The notes beneath the pieces are model-generated. The model was not told the origin of the DNA. It worked only from the letters and a program-made list of their open reading frames with translations, and searched no databases. From Pelomicrobium sp036803785 (GTDB taxonomy: Bacteria; Pseudomonadota; Gammaproteobacteria; Burkholderiales; UBA6910), in assembly GCF_036803785.1 (NCBI RefSeq), contig NZ_DAIRTR010000065.1, positions 1 to 17,091 on the forward strand: 17,091 nt of DNA, written 5' to 3'. The translations under genes and the position numbers were made by a program. Shown here in pieces: positions 6,324-13,071 of the stretch. The first letter of the stretch is position 1. Each line of letters begins with the position of its first letter.

Positions 6324-7364
6324 ATGCCGATCACCCTCATCTACCGCCGCCTGGGGAACAGCGGGCTCAAGGTCTCGCCCTTGTGCCTCGGCACCATGAT
6401 GTTCGGCGACCGCACCGATGCCGCCGAGGCGGCGCGCATCGTCGCCTCGGCCTATGAGGCGGGGGTGAACTTCATCGACACGGCCGACAACTATGCCAAA
6501 GGGGAGTCTGAGCGCCTCATCGGCCGCCTGATCAAGCCCCAGCGCCATCACTGGGTCCTGGCCACCAAGGTGGGGAACAGGGTGGGCAGGGAAATCCATG
6601 CCGGCGGGCTATCCCGCAAGTGGCTGGCAGTGGCCCTGGAGGCGAGCCTGACGCGGCTCGGCACGGATTACGTGGACATCTACTACCTGCACCTGGACGA
6701 TTACGATACGCCCCAGGAGGAAACCCTGGCGGCCCTCGGCGACCTGATCCGCAGCGGCAAGGTGCGGTATTGGGGTGTGTCCAACTTCCGCGCCTACCGT
6801 ATCGTCTCCCTCTTCCACCTGGCGAAGCAGATGGGCATCGCGCCACCGGTGGTGTGCCAACCCTATTACAACGCCATGAACCGGGTGCCAGAGGTAGAGA
6901 TTTTGCCAGCCTGCGGCGAGCTGGGCTTGGGGGTCGTGCCCTATAGCCCCCTTGCCCGCGGGGTGCTCACCGGCAAGTACCGGCCGGGGGAGACGCCCGC
7001 CGCGGAGACGCGAGCGGGACGCCGCGACGAGCGGATGTTGCAAACCGAATTCCGCCCCGAGTCCCTGGTCCTCGCTCAGGAAATCAAGGCTCGGGCCGAA
7101 GCGAAGGGCATGAGCGCCGGCCAATGGGCCCTCAACTGGGTGCTGGCAAACCGCCTGGTTACCTCGGTGCTCGCCGGACCGCGTACGCTAGAGCAGTGGC
7201 AGGAATACCTGGGAGCCTTGGAGCATCGGCTGGATGCCGAGGACGAGGCGTTTCTCGATGCGCGGGTGCCTCCGGGACATCCCTCCACGCCAGGATACAC
7301 CGACCCCAAGTACCCGGTGCGTGGGCGGGTGGTGGAAGCGCCTTGTGCCGGGGCGGGAAATTGA
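6324..7364 (+). CDS. Aldo/keto reductase
   Basis: 346 residues, (beta/alpha)8-barrel NADPH-dependent oxidoreductase of the YhdN/potassium-channel-beta-like group. The N-terminal YRRLGNSGLKVSPLCLGTM (7-25) is followed by the catalytic tetrad: D52 and Y57 in FIDTADNYAKGESE, K82 in LATKVG, and H123 in YYLHLDD. The cofactor region includes GVSNF, PYSPLARGVLTGKY and the SVLAGPRTLEQ segment near the C-terminus. Because H123 is retained rather than replaced by Glu, carbonyl reduction is expected rather than steroid-type C=C reduction. The methyltransferase gene starts 16 nt after its stop, suggesting one transcript and a possible link to lipid aldehydes or ketones, though this may be only proximity. 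The ribosome site is poor and the start was chosen from the family N-terminus. Confidence 0.9.
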   Translation: MPITLIYRRLGNSGLKVSPLCLGTMMFGDRTDAAEAARIVASAYEAGVNFIDTADNYAKGESERLIGRLIKPQRHHWVLATKVGNRVGREIHAGGLSRKWLAVALEASLTRLGTDYVDIYYLHLDDYDTPQEETLAALGDLIRSGKVRYWGVSNFRAYRIVSLFHLAKQMGIAPPVVCQPYYNAMNRVPEVEILPACGELGLGVVPYSPLARGVLTGKYRPGETPAAETRAGRRDERMLQTEFRPESLVLAQEIKARAEAKGMSAGQWALNWVLANRLVTSVLAGPRTLEQWQEYLGALEHRLDAEDEAFLDARVPPGHPSTPGYTDPKYPVRGRVVEAPCAGAGN

Positions 7365-7380
7365 ACCTGGACGAGACGCC

Positions 7381-8601
7381 ATGGGTGCGCTGAGACAAGT
7401 CTTCGCCACGGTGGGCGCGAAAAGCGCCATCCCTTTCCGAGTGGTGTTCGCCGACGGTACCAGCTACGAGAACCAGGTCAACGACGACCCGGCGTTCGTA
7501 GTTGCGTTCAAGACGCGGGCGGCCGAGCGAGCCACGGTCCTTTTTGGCCACGTGGGATTCCTGGAGGCCTACTTCGATCGGGAGATTGAGCTGGAGGGGG
7601 ACTTAAGGCTCGCCATCCGCGCTGGCATGGAGGGGGGCTTCGACCGCCGCCCGGGCCCCCTGGTGCGGGCGCGCAACCGTTGGCACGAGCTGCGCTACGG
7701 CAACCGTACCGTCGAGCAGGCCAAGGCCAACGCCCGCTATCACTACGGCCTGGGGACGGCGTTCTACCGTTTCTGGCTCGATCAACCCTACATGATGTAC
7801 ACCTGCGCCTATTGGAAGGAGGGTACTCGGACCCTGGAGCAGGCTCAGCAGAATAAGTTGGAGCACGTATGCCGCAAGCTGCGGCTCGCTCCCGGCGAGC
7901 GGGTGGTCGACATCGGCTGCGGGTGGGGCGGTTTTCTCTTCTACGCTCACGAGCGCTACGGCGTCACCGGCGTCGGTGTCAATACCACCCCCGAGCAGGT
8001 GGCAGCCATGCGGGAGGAAATCGCCCGGCGCGGCCTCCAGGGCCAGATCGAGGCGGTGGAGGCGGATTTCCGGCAGGTGCCGGGGACCTACGACAAGGTG
8101 TGCTCCATCGGCGTGCTGGAGCACGCGGGGCGAGACCAGCTGGAGGAAGTGGTGCGTGCCCATGCCGATTGCCTGAAGCCTGGCGGGATCGGCGTGCTGC
8201 ATTTTATCGGCCATGTGGGGCGCTACGAAACCGAATACTGGATTCGCGCCCATATCTTTCCCGGCGGTTGGATCCCGGCTCTGTCCGAGACCATCGAGGC
8301 CATGGAACGCGCCGGGCTCGAAGTCCTGGACGTGGAGAATCTGCGGCGCCATTACGCCCTCACCCTGGATGCCTGGGCCGAGCGCTTCGACGCCCACTGG
8401 GCGCAGATCCATGCCCTCGATCCGCAGAAGTTCGACGAGCGCTTCCGCCGCAAATGGCGTGTCTATCTCTATTCCTGCGCGGAAATGTTCCGCTCACCCC
8501 ACGGGTACACCCATCTCTTCCAGATCGTGTACTCCAAGGGCAACACCACGACCTATCCCATGAGCCGGGCGTTCCTGTACCGGGGCGAGACGAGCCCATG
8601 A
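7381..8601 (+). CDS. Cyclopropane-fatty-acid-synthase-like SAM methyltransferase, TmsB/BfaB type
   Basis: 406 residues. An N-terminal helical/lipid-binding region (about 1-115) precedes a class I SAM methyltransferase domain. Key CFA-synthase features are present: YTCAYW (140-145, C142 aligning with the active-site Cys), motif I VVDIGCGWGG (175-184), GVNTTPEQ (199-206), CSIGVLEHAG (241-250, E247), LHFIGH (273-278, H274) and HYALTLDAW (324-332, Y325). The family transfers a methyl group from SAM to the double bond of a phospholipid-bound unsaturated acyl chain. Its stop overlaps the next start by 4 nt (ATGA). That gene encodes the FAD oxidoreductase paired with methyltransferases that make 10-methylene and then 10-methyl fatty acids (Rv3720/Rv3719, BfaB/BfaA, TmsB/TmsA). 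The product is therefore more likely a methylene/methyl-branched acyl chain than a cyclopropane, though the sequence alone cannot exclude cyclopropanation. Confidence 0.88.
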   Translation: MGALRQVFATVGAKSAIPFRVVFADGTSYENQVNDDPAFVVAFKTRAAERATVLFGHVGFLEAYFDREIELEGDLRLAIRAGMEGGFDRRPGPLVRARNRWHELRYGNRTVEQAKANARYHYGLGTAFYRFWLDQPYMMYTCAYWKEGTRTLEQAQQNKLEHVCRKLRLAPGERVVDIGCGWGGFLFYAHERYGVTGVGVNTTPEQVAAMREEIARRGLQGQIEAVEADFRQVPGTYDKVCSIGVLEHAGRDQLEEVVRAHADCLKPGGIGVLHFIGHVGRYETEYWIRAHIFPGGWIPALSETIEAMERAGLEVLDVENLRRHYALTLDAWAERFDAHWAQIHALDPQKFDERFRRKWRVYLYSCAEMFRSPHGYTHLFQIVYSKGNTTTYPMSRAFLYRGETSP

Positions 8602-9932
8602 GCGGCACGACCCACGCGGCCAAGGTGCAGCGGCTGCAGGCGCTGATGGCGGCTCGACAAGGGCCTGTCGGTCTTGCCAAGGGCACATCCAACCTATTTC
8701 GCGACCGACGGGAGCAAGCCAAGTTGCGCTTGGACGTGGGAGACTTCGACACCGTGCTGCGGGTGGATCCGGCGGCCGGATTGATCGAGGCCGAGGGCAT
8801 GGTGACCTACGAGCGGCTGACCGATGCGGCCCTCGCCTGCGGCCTGATGCCCGCCGTGGTCCCCCAGTTGAAATCCATCACCCTGGGGGGCGCCGTGGCA
8901 GGTGTTGCCATCGAGGCGAGCGCCTTTCTCTACGGGTTGGTGCACGAGACGGTGGAGGAGTTGGAAGTCCTGACTGGGGACGGACGCGTGCTCATCGCTC
9001 GCCGGGACAACGAGCACCGAGACCTGTTCTACGGCTTCCCCAATTCCTACGGCACCCTGGGCTATGCCTTGCGGCTCAAGGTGAAAGCAGTACCGGTCAA
9101 GGCCTACGTGCGCCTCGAGCATCGTCGCTTCAGCGACGCCCGCCGTTTCTTCCAGGCGCTTGAGGAGGAGTGCCGCGGCGATGCGGATTTCATCGACGGC
9201 GTGGTCTTTGGGCGCGAGGAGCTGGTTCTCACCCTGGGCCGCTTCGTGGACCAGGCACCGTACACGAGCGACTACCGCTTCGAGCACATCTACTATCGCT
9301 CGCTGCGCAGCCGGCCGGAGGACTATCTCACGGTACGGGACTACTTGTGGCGCTGGGACACCGATTGGTTCTGGTGCTCGAAGAACGTGGGAGCCCAAAA
9401 CCCGCTGCTGCGGCGCTTTGTCTTCGGACCGTCCCGGCTCAACTCGGTCACTTATACCCGCATCATGCGCTGGAATGCCCGCTGGGGGTTCACCCGCGCC
9501 CTGAATCGGGTGATGGGATGGCACACCGAGTCGGTGATCCAGGACGTGGACATTCCGCTGCCACGCTGCGACGAGTTCCTGGACTTTTTCCTGGCGCAGA
9601 TCGGCATCCTGCCCATCTGGGTCTGCCCCATCCGCGTGCACGCCGGGGATTACGCCCTCTACCCTATGCGTCCCGGTGAGCTTTACGTGAACTTCGGCTT
9701 CTGGGACGTGGTGAGGCGTCGCGAATCCTTCCCTGCCGGATACCACAACCGTCTCATCGAAAGGAAGGTCCAGGCCCTGGGCGGAATCAAATCCCTCTAT
9801 TCCGAGTCTTATTTCACCGAGGACGAGTTCTGGCGGATCTACGGGGGAGAGGCCTACCGCCAGTTGAAGGCCCGATACGACCCGCAAGGGGCGTTCCCCG
9901 ATCTGTACCAGAAGTGCGTCCTGGGACGTTGA
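8598..9932 (+). CDS. FAD-binding oxidoreductase, TmsA/BfaA-like (DHCR24-like) methylene-fatty-acyl reductase candidate
   Basis: 444 residues. The FAD_binding_4 (PCMH-type) domain is at about 20-165: GLAKGTSNLFR (25-35), RVDPAAGLIEAEGMVTYERL (55-74), then ITLGGAVAGVAIEASAFLYGLVHE (94-117), which resembles the flavin segment of delta-24-sterol reductase. A long C-terminal substrate domain follows, including a Trp/Arg-rich stretch at about 240-330. No signal peptide or clear membrane helix. The start ATG overlaps the methyltransferase stop by 4 nt; the open frame extends further upstream but that part is antisense-like overlap with the methyltransferase gene. By family analogy it uses NADPH and FAD to reduce the methylene group made by the methyltransferase. 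Gene order is methyltransferase then reductase, opposite to the actinobacterial tmsA-tmsB order I recall. Confidence 0.87.
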   Translation: MSGTTHAAKVQRLQALMAARQGPVGLAKGTSNLFRDRREQAKLRLDVGDFDTVLRVDPAAGLIEAEGMVTYERLTDAALACGLMPAVVPQLKSITLGGAVAGVAIEASAFLYGLVHETVEELEVLTGDGRVLIARRDNEHRDLFYGFPNSYGTLGYALRLKVKAVPVKAYVRLEHRRFSDARRFFQALEEECRGDADFIDGVVFGREELVLTLGRFVDQAPYTSDYRFEHIYYRSLRSRPEDYLTVRDYLWRWDTDWFWCSKNVGAQNPLLRRFVFGPSRLNSVTYTRIMRWNARWGFTRALNRVMGWHTESVIQDVDIPLPRCDEFLDFFLAQIGILPIWVCPIRVHAGDYALYPMRPGELYVNFGFWDVVRRRESFPAGYHNRLIERKVQALGGIKSLYSESYFTEDEFWRIYGGEAYRQLKARYDPQGAFPDLYQKCVLGR

Positions 9933-9955
9933 TAGCCGTTGCTTCCCGTCGCCGT

Positions 9956-9963
9956 AAAGGAGG
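9956..9963 (+). promoter_or_regulatory. Strong ribosome binding site
   Basis: AAAGGAGG lies 8 nt before the ATG at 9972. It decides this start over an in-frame ATG at 9939, which lacks a ribosome site and would spoil the signal peptide. Confidence 0.85.
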
Positions 9964-9971
9964 AATGCGTC

Positions 9972-10400
9972 ATGAAGCGTACAAGGGTTGCGGGTCTCGG
10001 AATCCTCGCTCTAGGGCTTGCCGCGGTGTCCGCCACGGCCGAGGAGCTTGCGCTTCCCCCGGAAAGAACCCAAGGGCCCGTGACCTATCTCACCGGGGGC
10101 GTGGGCAAGGAGGAGTCCGACGCCATCAAGAGGGTCCAGGGCCGCTACCCCTTGAGCTTGCTCTTCGTCGAGCGGGGGGGCCCGAACACCTGGCACTACC
10201 TGGCCAACGTGCGGGTGACCCTCCGGGATGCCACGGGCAAGAGTCTGCTGGAGACCACGGCCGACGGGCCTTTCCTGCTCGCCAAGCTGCCGGAGGGCCG
10301 CTACACCGTGGTCGCGGAAATATACGGTAAGTCCATCACCCGGCAGGCCGATCTCACGCAGGGCAAGCGGGCCCAACTCGTGTTCGAGTGGACCCCATAG
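9972..10400 (+). CDS. Exported carboxypeptidase-regulatory-like (beta-sandwich) protein of unknown function
   Basis: 142 residues. A clear Sec signal peptide (MKRTR, hydrophobic 6-20, likely cut after ATA at 23) predicts a periplasmic protein. Residues about 60-142 form a single beta-sandwich of carboxypeptidase-regulatory/transthyretin type: VRVTLRDATGKSLLETTADGPFLLAKLPEGRYTVVAEIYGK is characteristic, with the family's DGxF and LPxGxYTV pattern. No catalytic residues or lipobox. It begins 39 nt after the FAD oxidoreductase, so may be the distal gene of that transcript. Such domains bind or scaffold rather than catalyse. A role in handling the altered envelope lipid is only a guess. Confidence 0.8.
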   Translation: MKRTRVAGLGILALGLAAVSATAEELALPPERTQGPVTYLTGGVGKEESDAIKRVQGRYPLSLLFVERGGPNTWHYLANVRVTLRDATGKSLLETTADGPFLLAKLPEGRYTVVAEIYGKSITRQADLTQGKRAQLVFEWTP

Positions 10401-10457
10401 CGTTTTTGCGTCGTCATGGCCAGGAGCGGCGTGCCCCGGCTTCGGGAGGCTGGGGAA

Positions 10458-10485
10458 GGAACGCTTGCGCTGCCCGACCGTCTAA
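10458..10485 (+). promoter_or_regulatory. Candidate sigma-E (ECF) type promoter for the 68-residue gene
   Basis: GGAAC at 10458-10462 and GTCTAA at 10480-10485 are separated by 17 nt. This equals the GGAACTT-N15-GTCTAA arrangement known for E. coli sigma-E promoters, with only the two T of the -35 box changed. It ends 27 nt before the ATG at 10513, leaving room for a start site and the GGGAGG ribosome site at 10500-10505. Confidence 0.5.
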
Positions 10486-10512
10486 TGATTGTTTCTTGCG
10501 GGAGGCGTGGGG

Positions 10513-10719
10513 ATGGATACCGAGCTCAAGCAGCGCGCCGAACGCATTCTTGCTAGCCTCAACGCCGTGGCGCGACCGGACGGGGCGCTGGCCCACGCCC
10601 TGGCGCGGAACGCGAGTCTTGCCGTGATCGCCGACCACGCCCGGGAAGAGGGCTTCGGGGCTCAGGCCGAGGCGCTGGAACAGATCGCCGCTGCCCTGGT
10701 CAAGGAAAGCGCCGGCTAG
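10513..10719 (+). CDS. Small helical protein of unknown function (68 aa)
   Basis: 68 residues starting MDTELKQRAERILASL and ending AALVKESAG. It is almost entirely predicted helix with many Ala, Glu and Arg, has no signal peptide or membrane segment, and contains no cysteine. GGGAGG 7 nt before the ATG supports this start; a longer in-frame form beginning at 10489 has no ribosome site. The gene follows the exported beta-domain protein by 112 nt and carries its own candidate sigma-E-like promoter. Its stop lies 3 nt from the stop of the convergent hydrolase gene. I do not recognise the family. It could be a small stress-induced or regulatory protein. Confidence 0.65.
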   Translation: MDTELKQRAERILASLNAVARPDGALAHALARNASLAVIADHAREEGFGAQAEALEQIAAALVKESAG

Positions 10720-10722
10720 GGC

Positions 10723-11490
10723 CTACTCGAACCGATTGGTGAGGGTACCGATCCCTTCGATCGCCACCTCTACGGTGTTGCCCGGCTTCATGGAGCCCAC
10801 GCCCACCGAGGTGCCGCAGGCGATCACGTCCCCTGGCTCCAGGGTCATGTCTCGGGAAATGAGGGCCACCAGCCGGTACGGCCCGAAGATCATGTCGGAC
10901 ACGGGGTAGTTCTGCCGCTCCTCCCCGTCGAGGAGCGTGCGCACCGTGAGCCGATAGGGGTCGAGGTCGGTGGCGATTACCGGTCCGAACGGACCGAAGG
11001 TATCGTAGCCCTTGGCCCGCACCCACTGGGGGAAGGTGGGGTCTTTCTGGATGATCTCTGCCGCGGTGACGTCGTTCACGCAGGTATAGCCGAAGATGTA
11101 GCGGGGCGCCTCTTCCTCGCTACAGCCGCTCACCCGCTTCCCTATCACGATTCCCAGCTCCCCTTCGAACACCACCTTGCCCCCATATGTCCGGGGCGAG
11201 CGGATGGTCTCGCCGGGGGCAAGGAACGAGTTGTTGGCCTTGAGCAGGTAGAGGGGTTCGGGCGGCTCCGGCACCTTGAGCTTGGCCGCGAGGGCGTGGA
11301 AGTTGTTCCATAGGGCCACCATCTTGCCCGGCACGCAGGGAGGCAGGAGCTTGACTGCCGCCAGAGACAGGCGCCTCCCCGTGGGCCGGGATGAGGCGAA
11401 GAGATCGCCCTCGTGCTCGGCAATGGTGTCTCCTTCCAGCGTCCCGAACCCGATGTGGCCGTCGGCCTGATAGCGTACCCAATGGCTCAT
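10723..11490 (-). CDS. Fumarylacetoacetate hydrolase (FAH) family protein
   Basis: 255 residues. A short N-terminal domain (1-55) is followed by the FAH catalytic fold: KMVALWNNFHALAAK (56-70), LYLLKANNSFLAPGE (80-94), VVFEGELGIVIGK (106-118) and YTCVNDVTAAEI (135-146), with late motifs GTSVGVG and PGNTVEVAIEGIGTLTN. Metal ligands E109, E111 and D140 are present, so a Mg/Mn-dependent cytoplasmic enzyme cleaving or isomerising a 2-oxo or enolised dicarboxylate is expected (hydroxyhepta-dienedioate isomerase/decarboxylase, acylpyruvase or oxaloacetate decarboxylase type). The exact substrate cannot be read from sequence. AGGAGAGG 6 nt before the ATG at 11490 fixes the start over one 102 nt upstream. 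It stands alone, 144 nt after the efflux operon on the same strand. Confidence 0.9.
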   Translation of the reverse strand: MSHWVRYQADGHIGFGTLEGDTIAEHEGDLFASSRPTGRRLSLAAVKLLPPCVPGKMVALWNNFHALAAKLKVPEPPEPLYLLKANNSFLAPGETIRSPRTYGGKVVFEGELGIVIGKRVSGCSEEEAPRYIFGYTCVNDVTAAEIIQKDPTFPQWVRAKGYDTFGPFGPVIATDLDPYRLTVRTLLDGEERQNYPVSDMIFGPYRLVALISRDMTLEPGDVIACGTSVGVGSMKPGNTVEVAIEGIGTLTNRFE

Positions 11491-11510
11491 TGAAATCCTC
11501 TCCTGCGGCG

Positions 11511-11554
11511 GGAATGCAATGATGGGGCGCAGGGCCGCACGTACCCTGCATTCC
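11511..11554. promoter_or_regulatory. Long-spaced inverted repeat upstream of the FAH-family gene
   Basis: GGAATGCA (11511-11518) and TGCATTCC (11547-11554) are perfect 8-bp inverted repeats separated by 28 nt, just upstream of the ribosome site. The arms could be two half-sites for a dimeric regulator or a leader stem. A weak TTGCTT / TATTCA pair with 16-nt spacing lies further upstream on the minus strand (about 11558-11585). Confidence 0.35.
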
Positions 11555-11616
11555 GCGATGTGAATAGACGTATCGCGATCCGAAGCAAGCATACCGCGGA
11601 TCGGCGCGCGCTGGAA

Positions 11617-11637
11617 TAGCCGTGGAGATTCCGGCTA
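11617..11637 (-). terminator. Weak hairpin at the end of the efflux operon
   Basis: TAGCCG (11617-11622) and CGGCTA (11632-11637) form a 6-bp stem beginning at the outer-membrane channel stop codon. There is no T-run after it on the minus strand, so an intrinsic terminator is doubtful; it may stabilise the 3' end of the transcript. Confidence 0.25.
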
Positions 11638-13071
11638 CGGACGGGATCGGGAAAGATGCGCTGCCTCGCCCCAACCGCCACCCAAGGCTTTTACCAGGTC
11701 GGCGACCGCTACCCGCTGATCCCGCAACGCGTCGATGCGGCTCAATTCCGCCGCAAGAAGGTTGCGTTCGGCGTCGAGCACCTCCAGCTGGCTGGAGAGC
11801 CCTTGGGCGTAGCGCACCCGAGCGAGCCGCAGGGTCTCAGCCAGGGCTTGCGTGCGGTGGCCTTCCGCCTCAAAGATCTCCCGGGAGCGGGTCTGGCGAG
11901 CGAGGGCCTCCCGCACCTCGGCAAAGGCTTGCTGGATCGCTTTGCGGTATTGGGCGACAGCCTGGCGCTGGCGGGCCTCGGCCGCCTCCACCTCGGCGGA
12001 GAGGCGCCCGCCTTGGAAGATGGGCTGGGCGAGGCCCGCCGCCACCTGCCAGATGCCCGCTCCTGCAGTAAAGAGATCCGACAGGGAGGCGCTCTCGGAG
12101 CCGAGAAAACCCGTCAGGGCGATGCGCGGAAAGAGGGCCGCCCGTGCCGCGCCGATCTCGGCGTGGGCGGCGATCAGTGATTGTTCCGCCTCCACCAGGT
12201 CGGGACGCCGCAGCAGGAGGTCGGAAGGCAGACCTTCCGGCACCACCACGGCGGATGGGGCGTCCCGATGGGTTTCCCGCGCCAGCTCTTGCTCGAGGAT
12301 AGCCCGGGGGCTGCGGCCCAGGAGCACGGCGAGGGCCGCCTCCTCCGCTTCGCGGGCGCGCTCCAGGGCCGAAAGCTGGGCGCGGGCCGAGGCTACTTCC
12401 GCCTCCCGCTGCCGCAGCTCAAACTCACCGATCAAACCGCTGCGATGCCGCACCCTCTGGAGCTCCAGCTCTTCCAGGCGCAGCGCCAGAGAGCGGCGGG
12501 TAGCGCTCACCTGGCCATCCAGGGCGGTCAGGTGAAAATAGGACCGCACGACCTCGGCGGTGAGAGCGAGGCGCACGGTTTCCAGGGCGGCATGGGTAGC
12601 GAGCAGGCGGGCTTGGGCGGCCTCGGCCGCGTTCTTCAGCCGTCCCCACAGGTCGAGCTCGTAGGCCACGTTGAGGGTGCCGCGATAGGTATCCTGAGTG
12701 GCAGGAGTGCCAGGCGGCAGAGGAAGGGAGGAACGCTCGGAGCGACGGGCACGGCTCGCCTCCCCGGTGACGTCCAGCGCGGGCAGCCGCTGGGCTGCCG
12801 CGATGCGGGCGAGGGCCCGGGCTTCATCCACCCGAGCCACGGCGAGGCGCAGGTCCTGATTGTGGCTCAGGGCTTCTTCCACCAGCCGGTCGAGGGCGGG
12901 CTCCGCGTAGAGGGTCCACCAACGCTCGGCAGGAGCGGTGACGCCGCCGACGGGCGCTTTCTTCCACGCGCTCGGCAGCTCTTGGAGCGGGCGCTCGTAA
13001 TCCGGGGCGAGGGAGACGCAGCCCGCGAGAACAGGGGCCGCGAGCAGGGATAGGAGCAGCCTACGCGCCAT
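11635..13071 (-). CDS. RND efflux outer-membrane factor, NodT/OprM-type lipoprotein
   Basis: 478 residues, the normal length for the family. The N-terminus MARRLLLSLLAAPVLAGCVS is a lipoprotein signal with lipobox LAGC (C18). The start of the mature protein, LAPDYERPLQELPSAW, is typical of OprM/NodT. Two internally repeated outer-membrane-efflux (TolC-type) halves follow, with the long helical segments rich in Ala/Arg/Glu, the segment GLPSDLLLRRPDLVEAEQSLIAAHAEIGAARAALFPRI split by family-typical sequence, and LDAERNLLAAELSRIDAL near the end. AAAGGAGG 5 nt before the ATG at 13071 fixes the start inside the pump gene, giving an 11-nt overlap; longer upstream readings antagonise the pump frame. 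It forms the outer-membrane exit channel for the adjacent RND pump. Confidence 0.93.
   Translation of the reverse strand: MARRLLLSLLAAPVLAGCVSLAPDYERPLQELPSAWKKAPVGGVTAPAERWWTLYAEPALDRLVEEALSHNQDLRLAVARVDEARALARIAAAQRLPALDVTGEASRARRSERSSLPLPPGTPATQDTYRGTLNVAYELDLWGRLKNAAEAAQARLLATHAALETVRLALTAEVVRSYFHLTALDGQVSATRRSLALRLEELELQRVRHRSGLIGEFELRQREAEVASARAQLSALERAREAEEAALAVLLGRSPRAILEQELARETHRDAPSAVVVPEGLPSDLLLRRPDLVEAEQSLIAAHAEIGAARAALFPRIALTGFLGSESASLSDLFTAGAGIWQVAAGLAQPIFQGGRLSAEVEAAEARQRQAVAQYRKAIQQAFAEVREALARQTRSREIFEAEGHRTQALAETLRLARVRYAQGLSSQLEVLDAERNLLAAELSRIDALRDQRVAVADLVKALGGGWGEAAHLSRSRP

Noticed and set aside
7869..8597. Upstream extension of the FAD oxidoreductase frame to 7869
   Set aside because: The extension overlaps the methyltransferase in another frame and is Arg/Pro/Gly-rich noise; the ATGA overlap start at 8598 fits the FAD domain.
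7381..8601. Furan fatty acid (Ufa) system
   Set aside because: The partner here is an FAD_binding_4 enzyme rather than the flavin desaturase and oxygenase I associate with that pathway; the TmsA/TmsB match is better.
8694..9887. 397-codon minus-strand open frame
   Set aside because: Antisense to the FAD oxidoreductase; no domain and no ribosome site.
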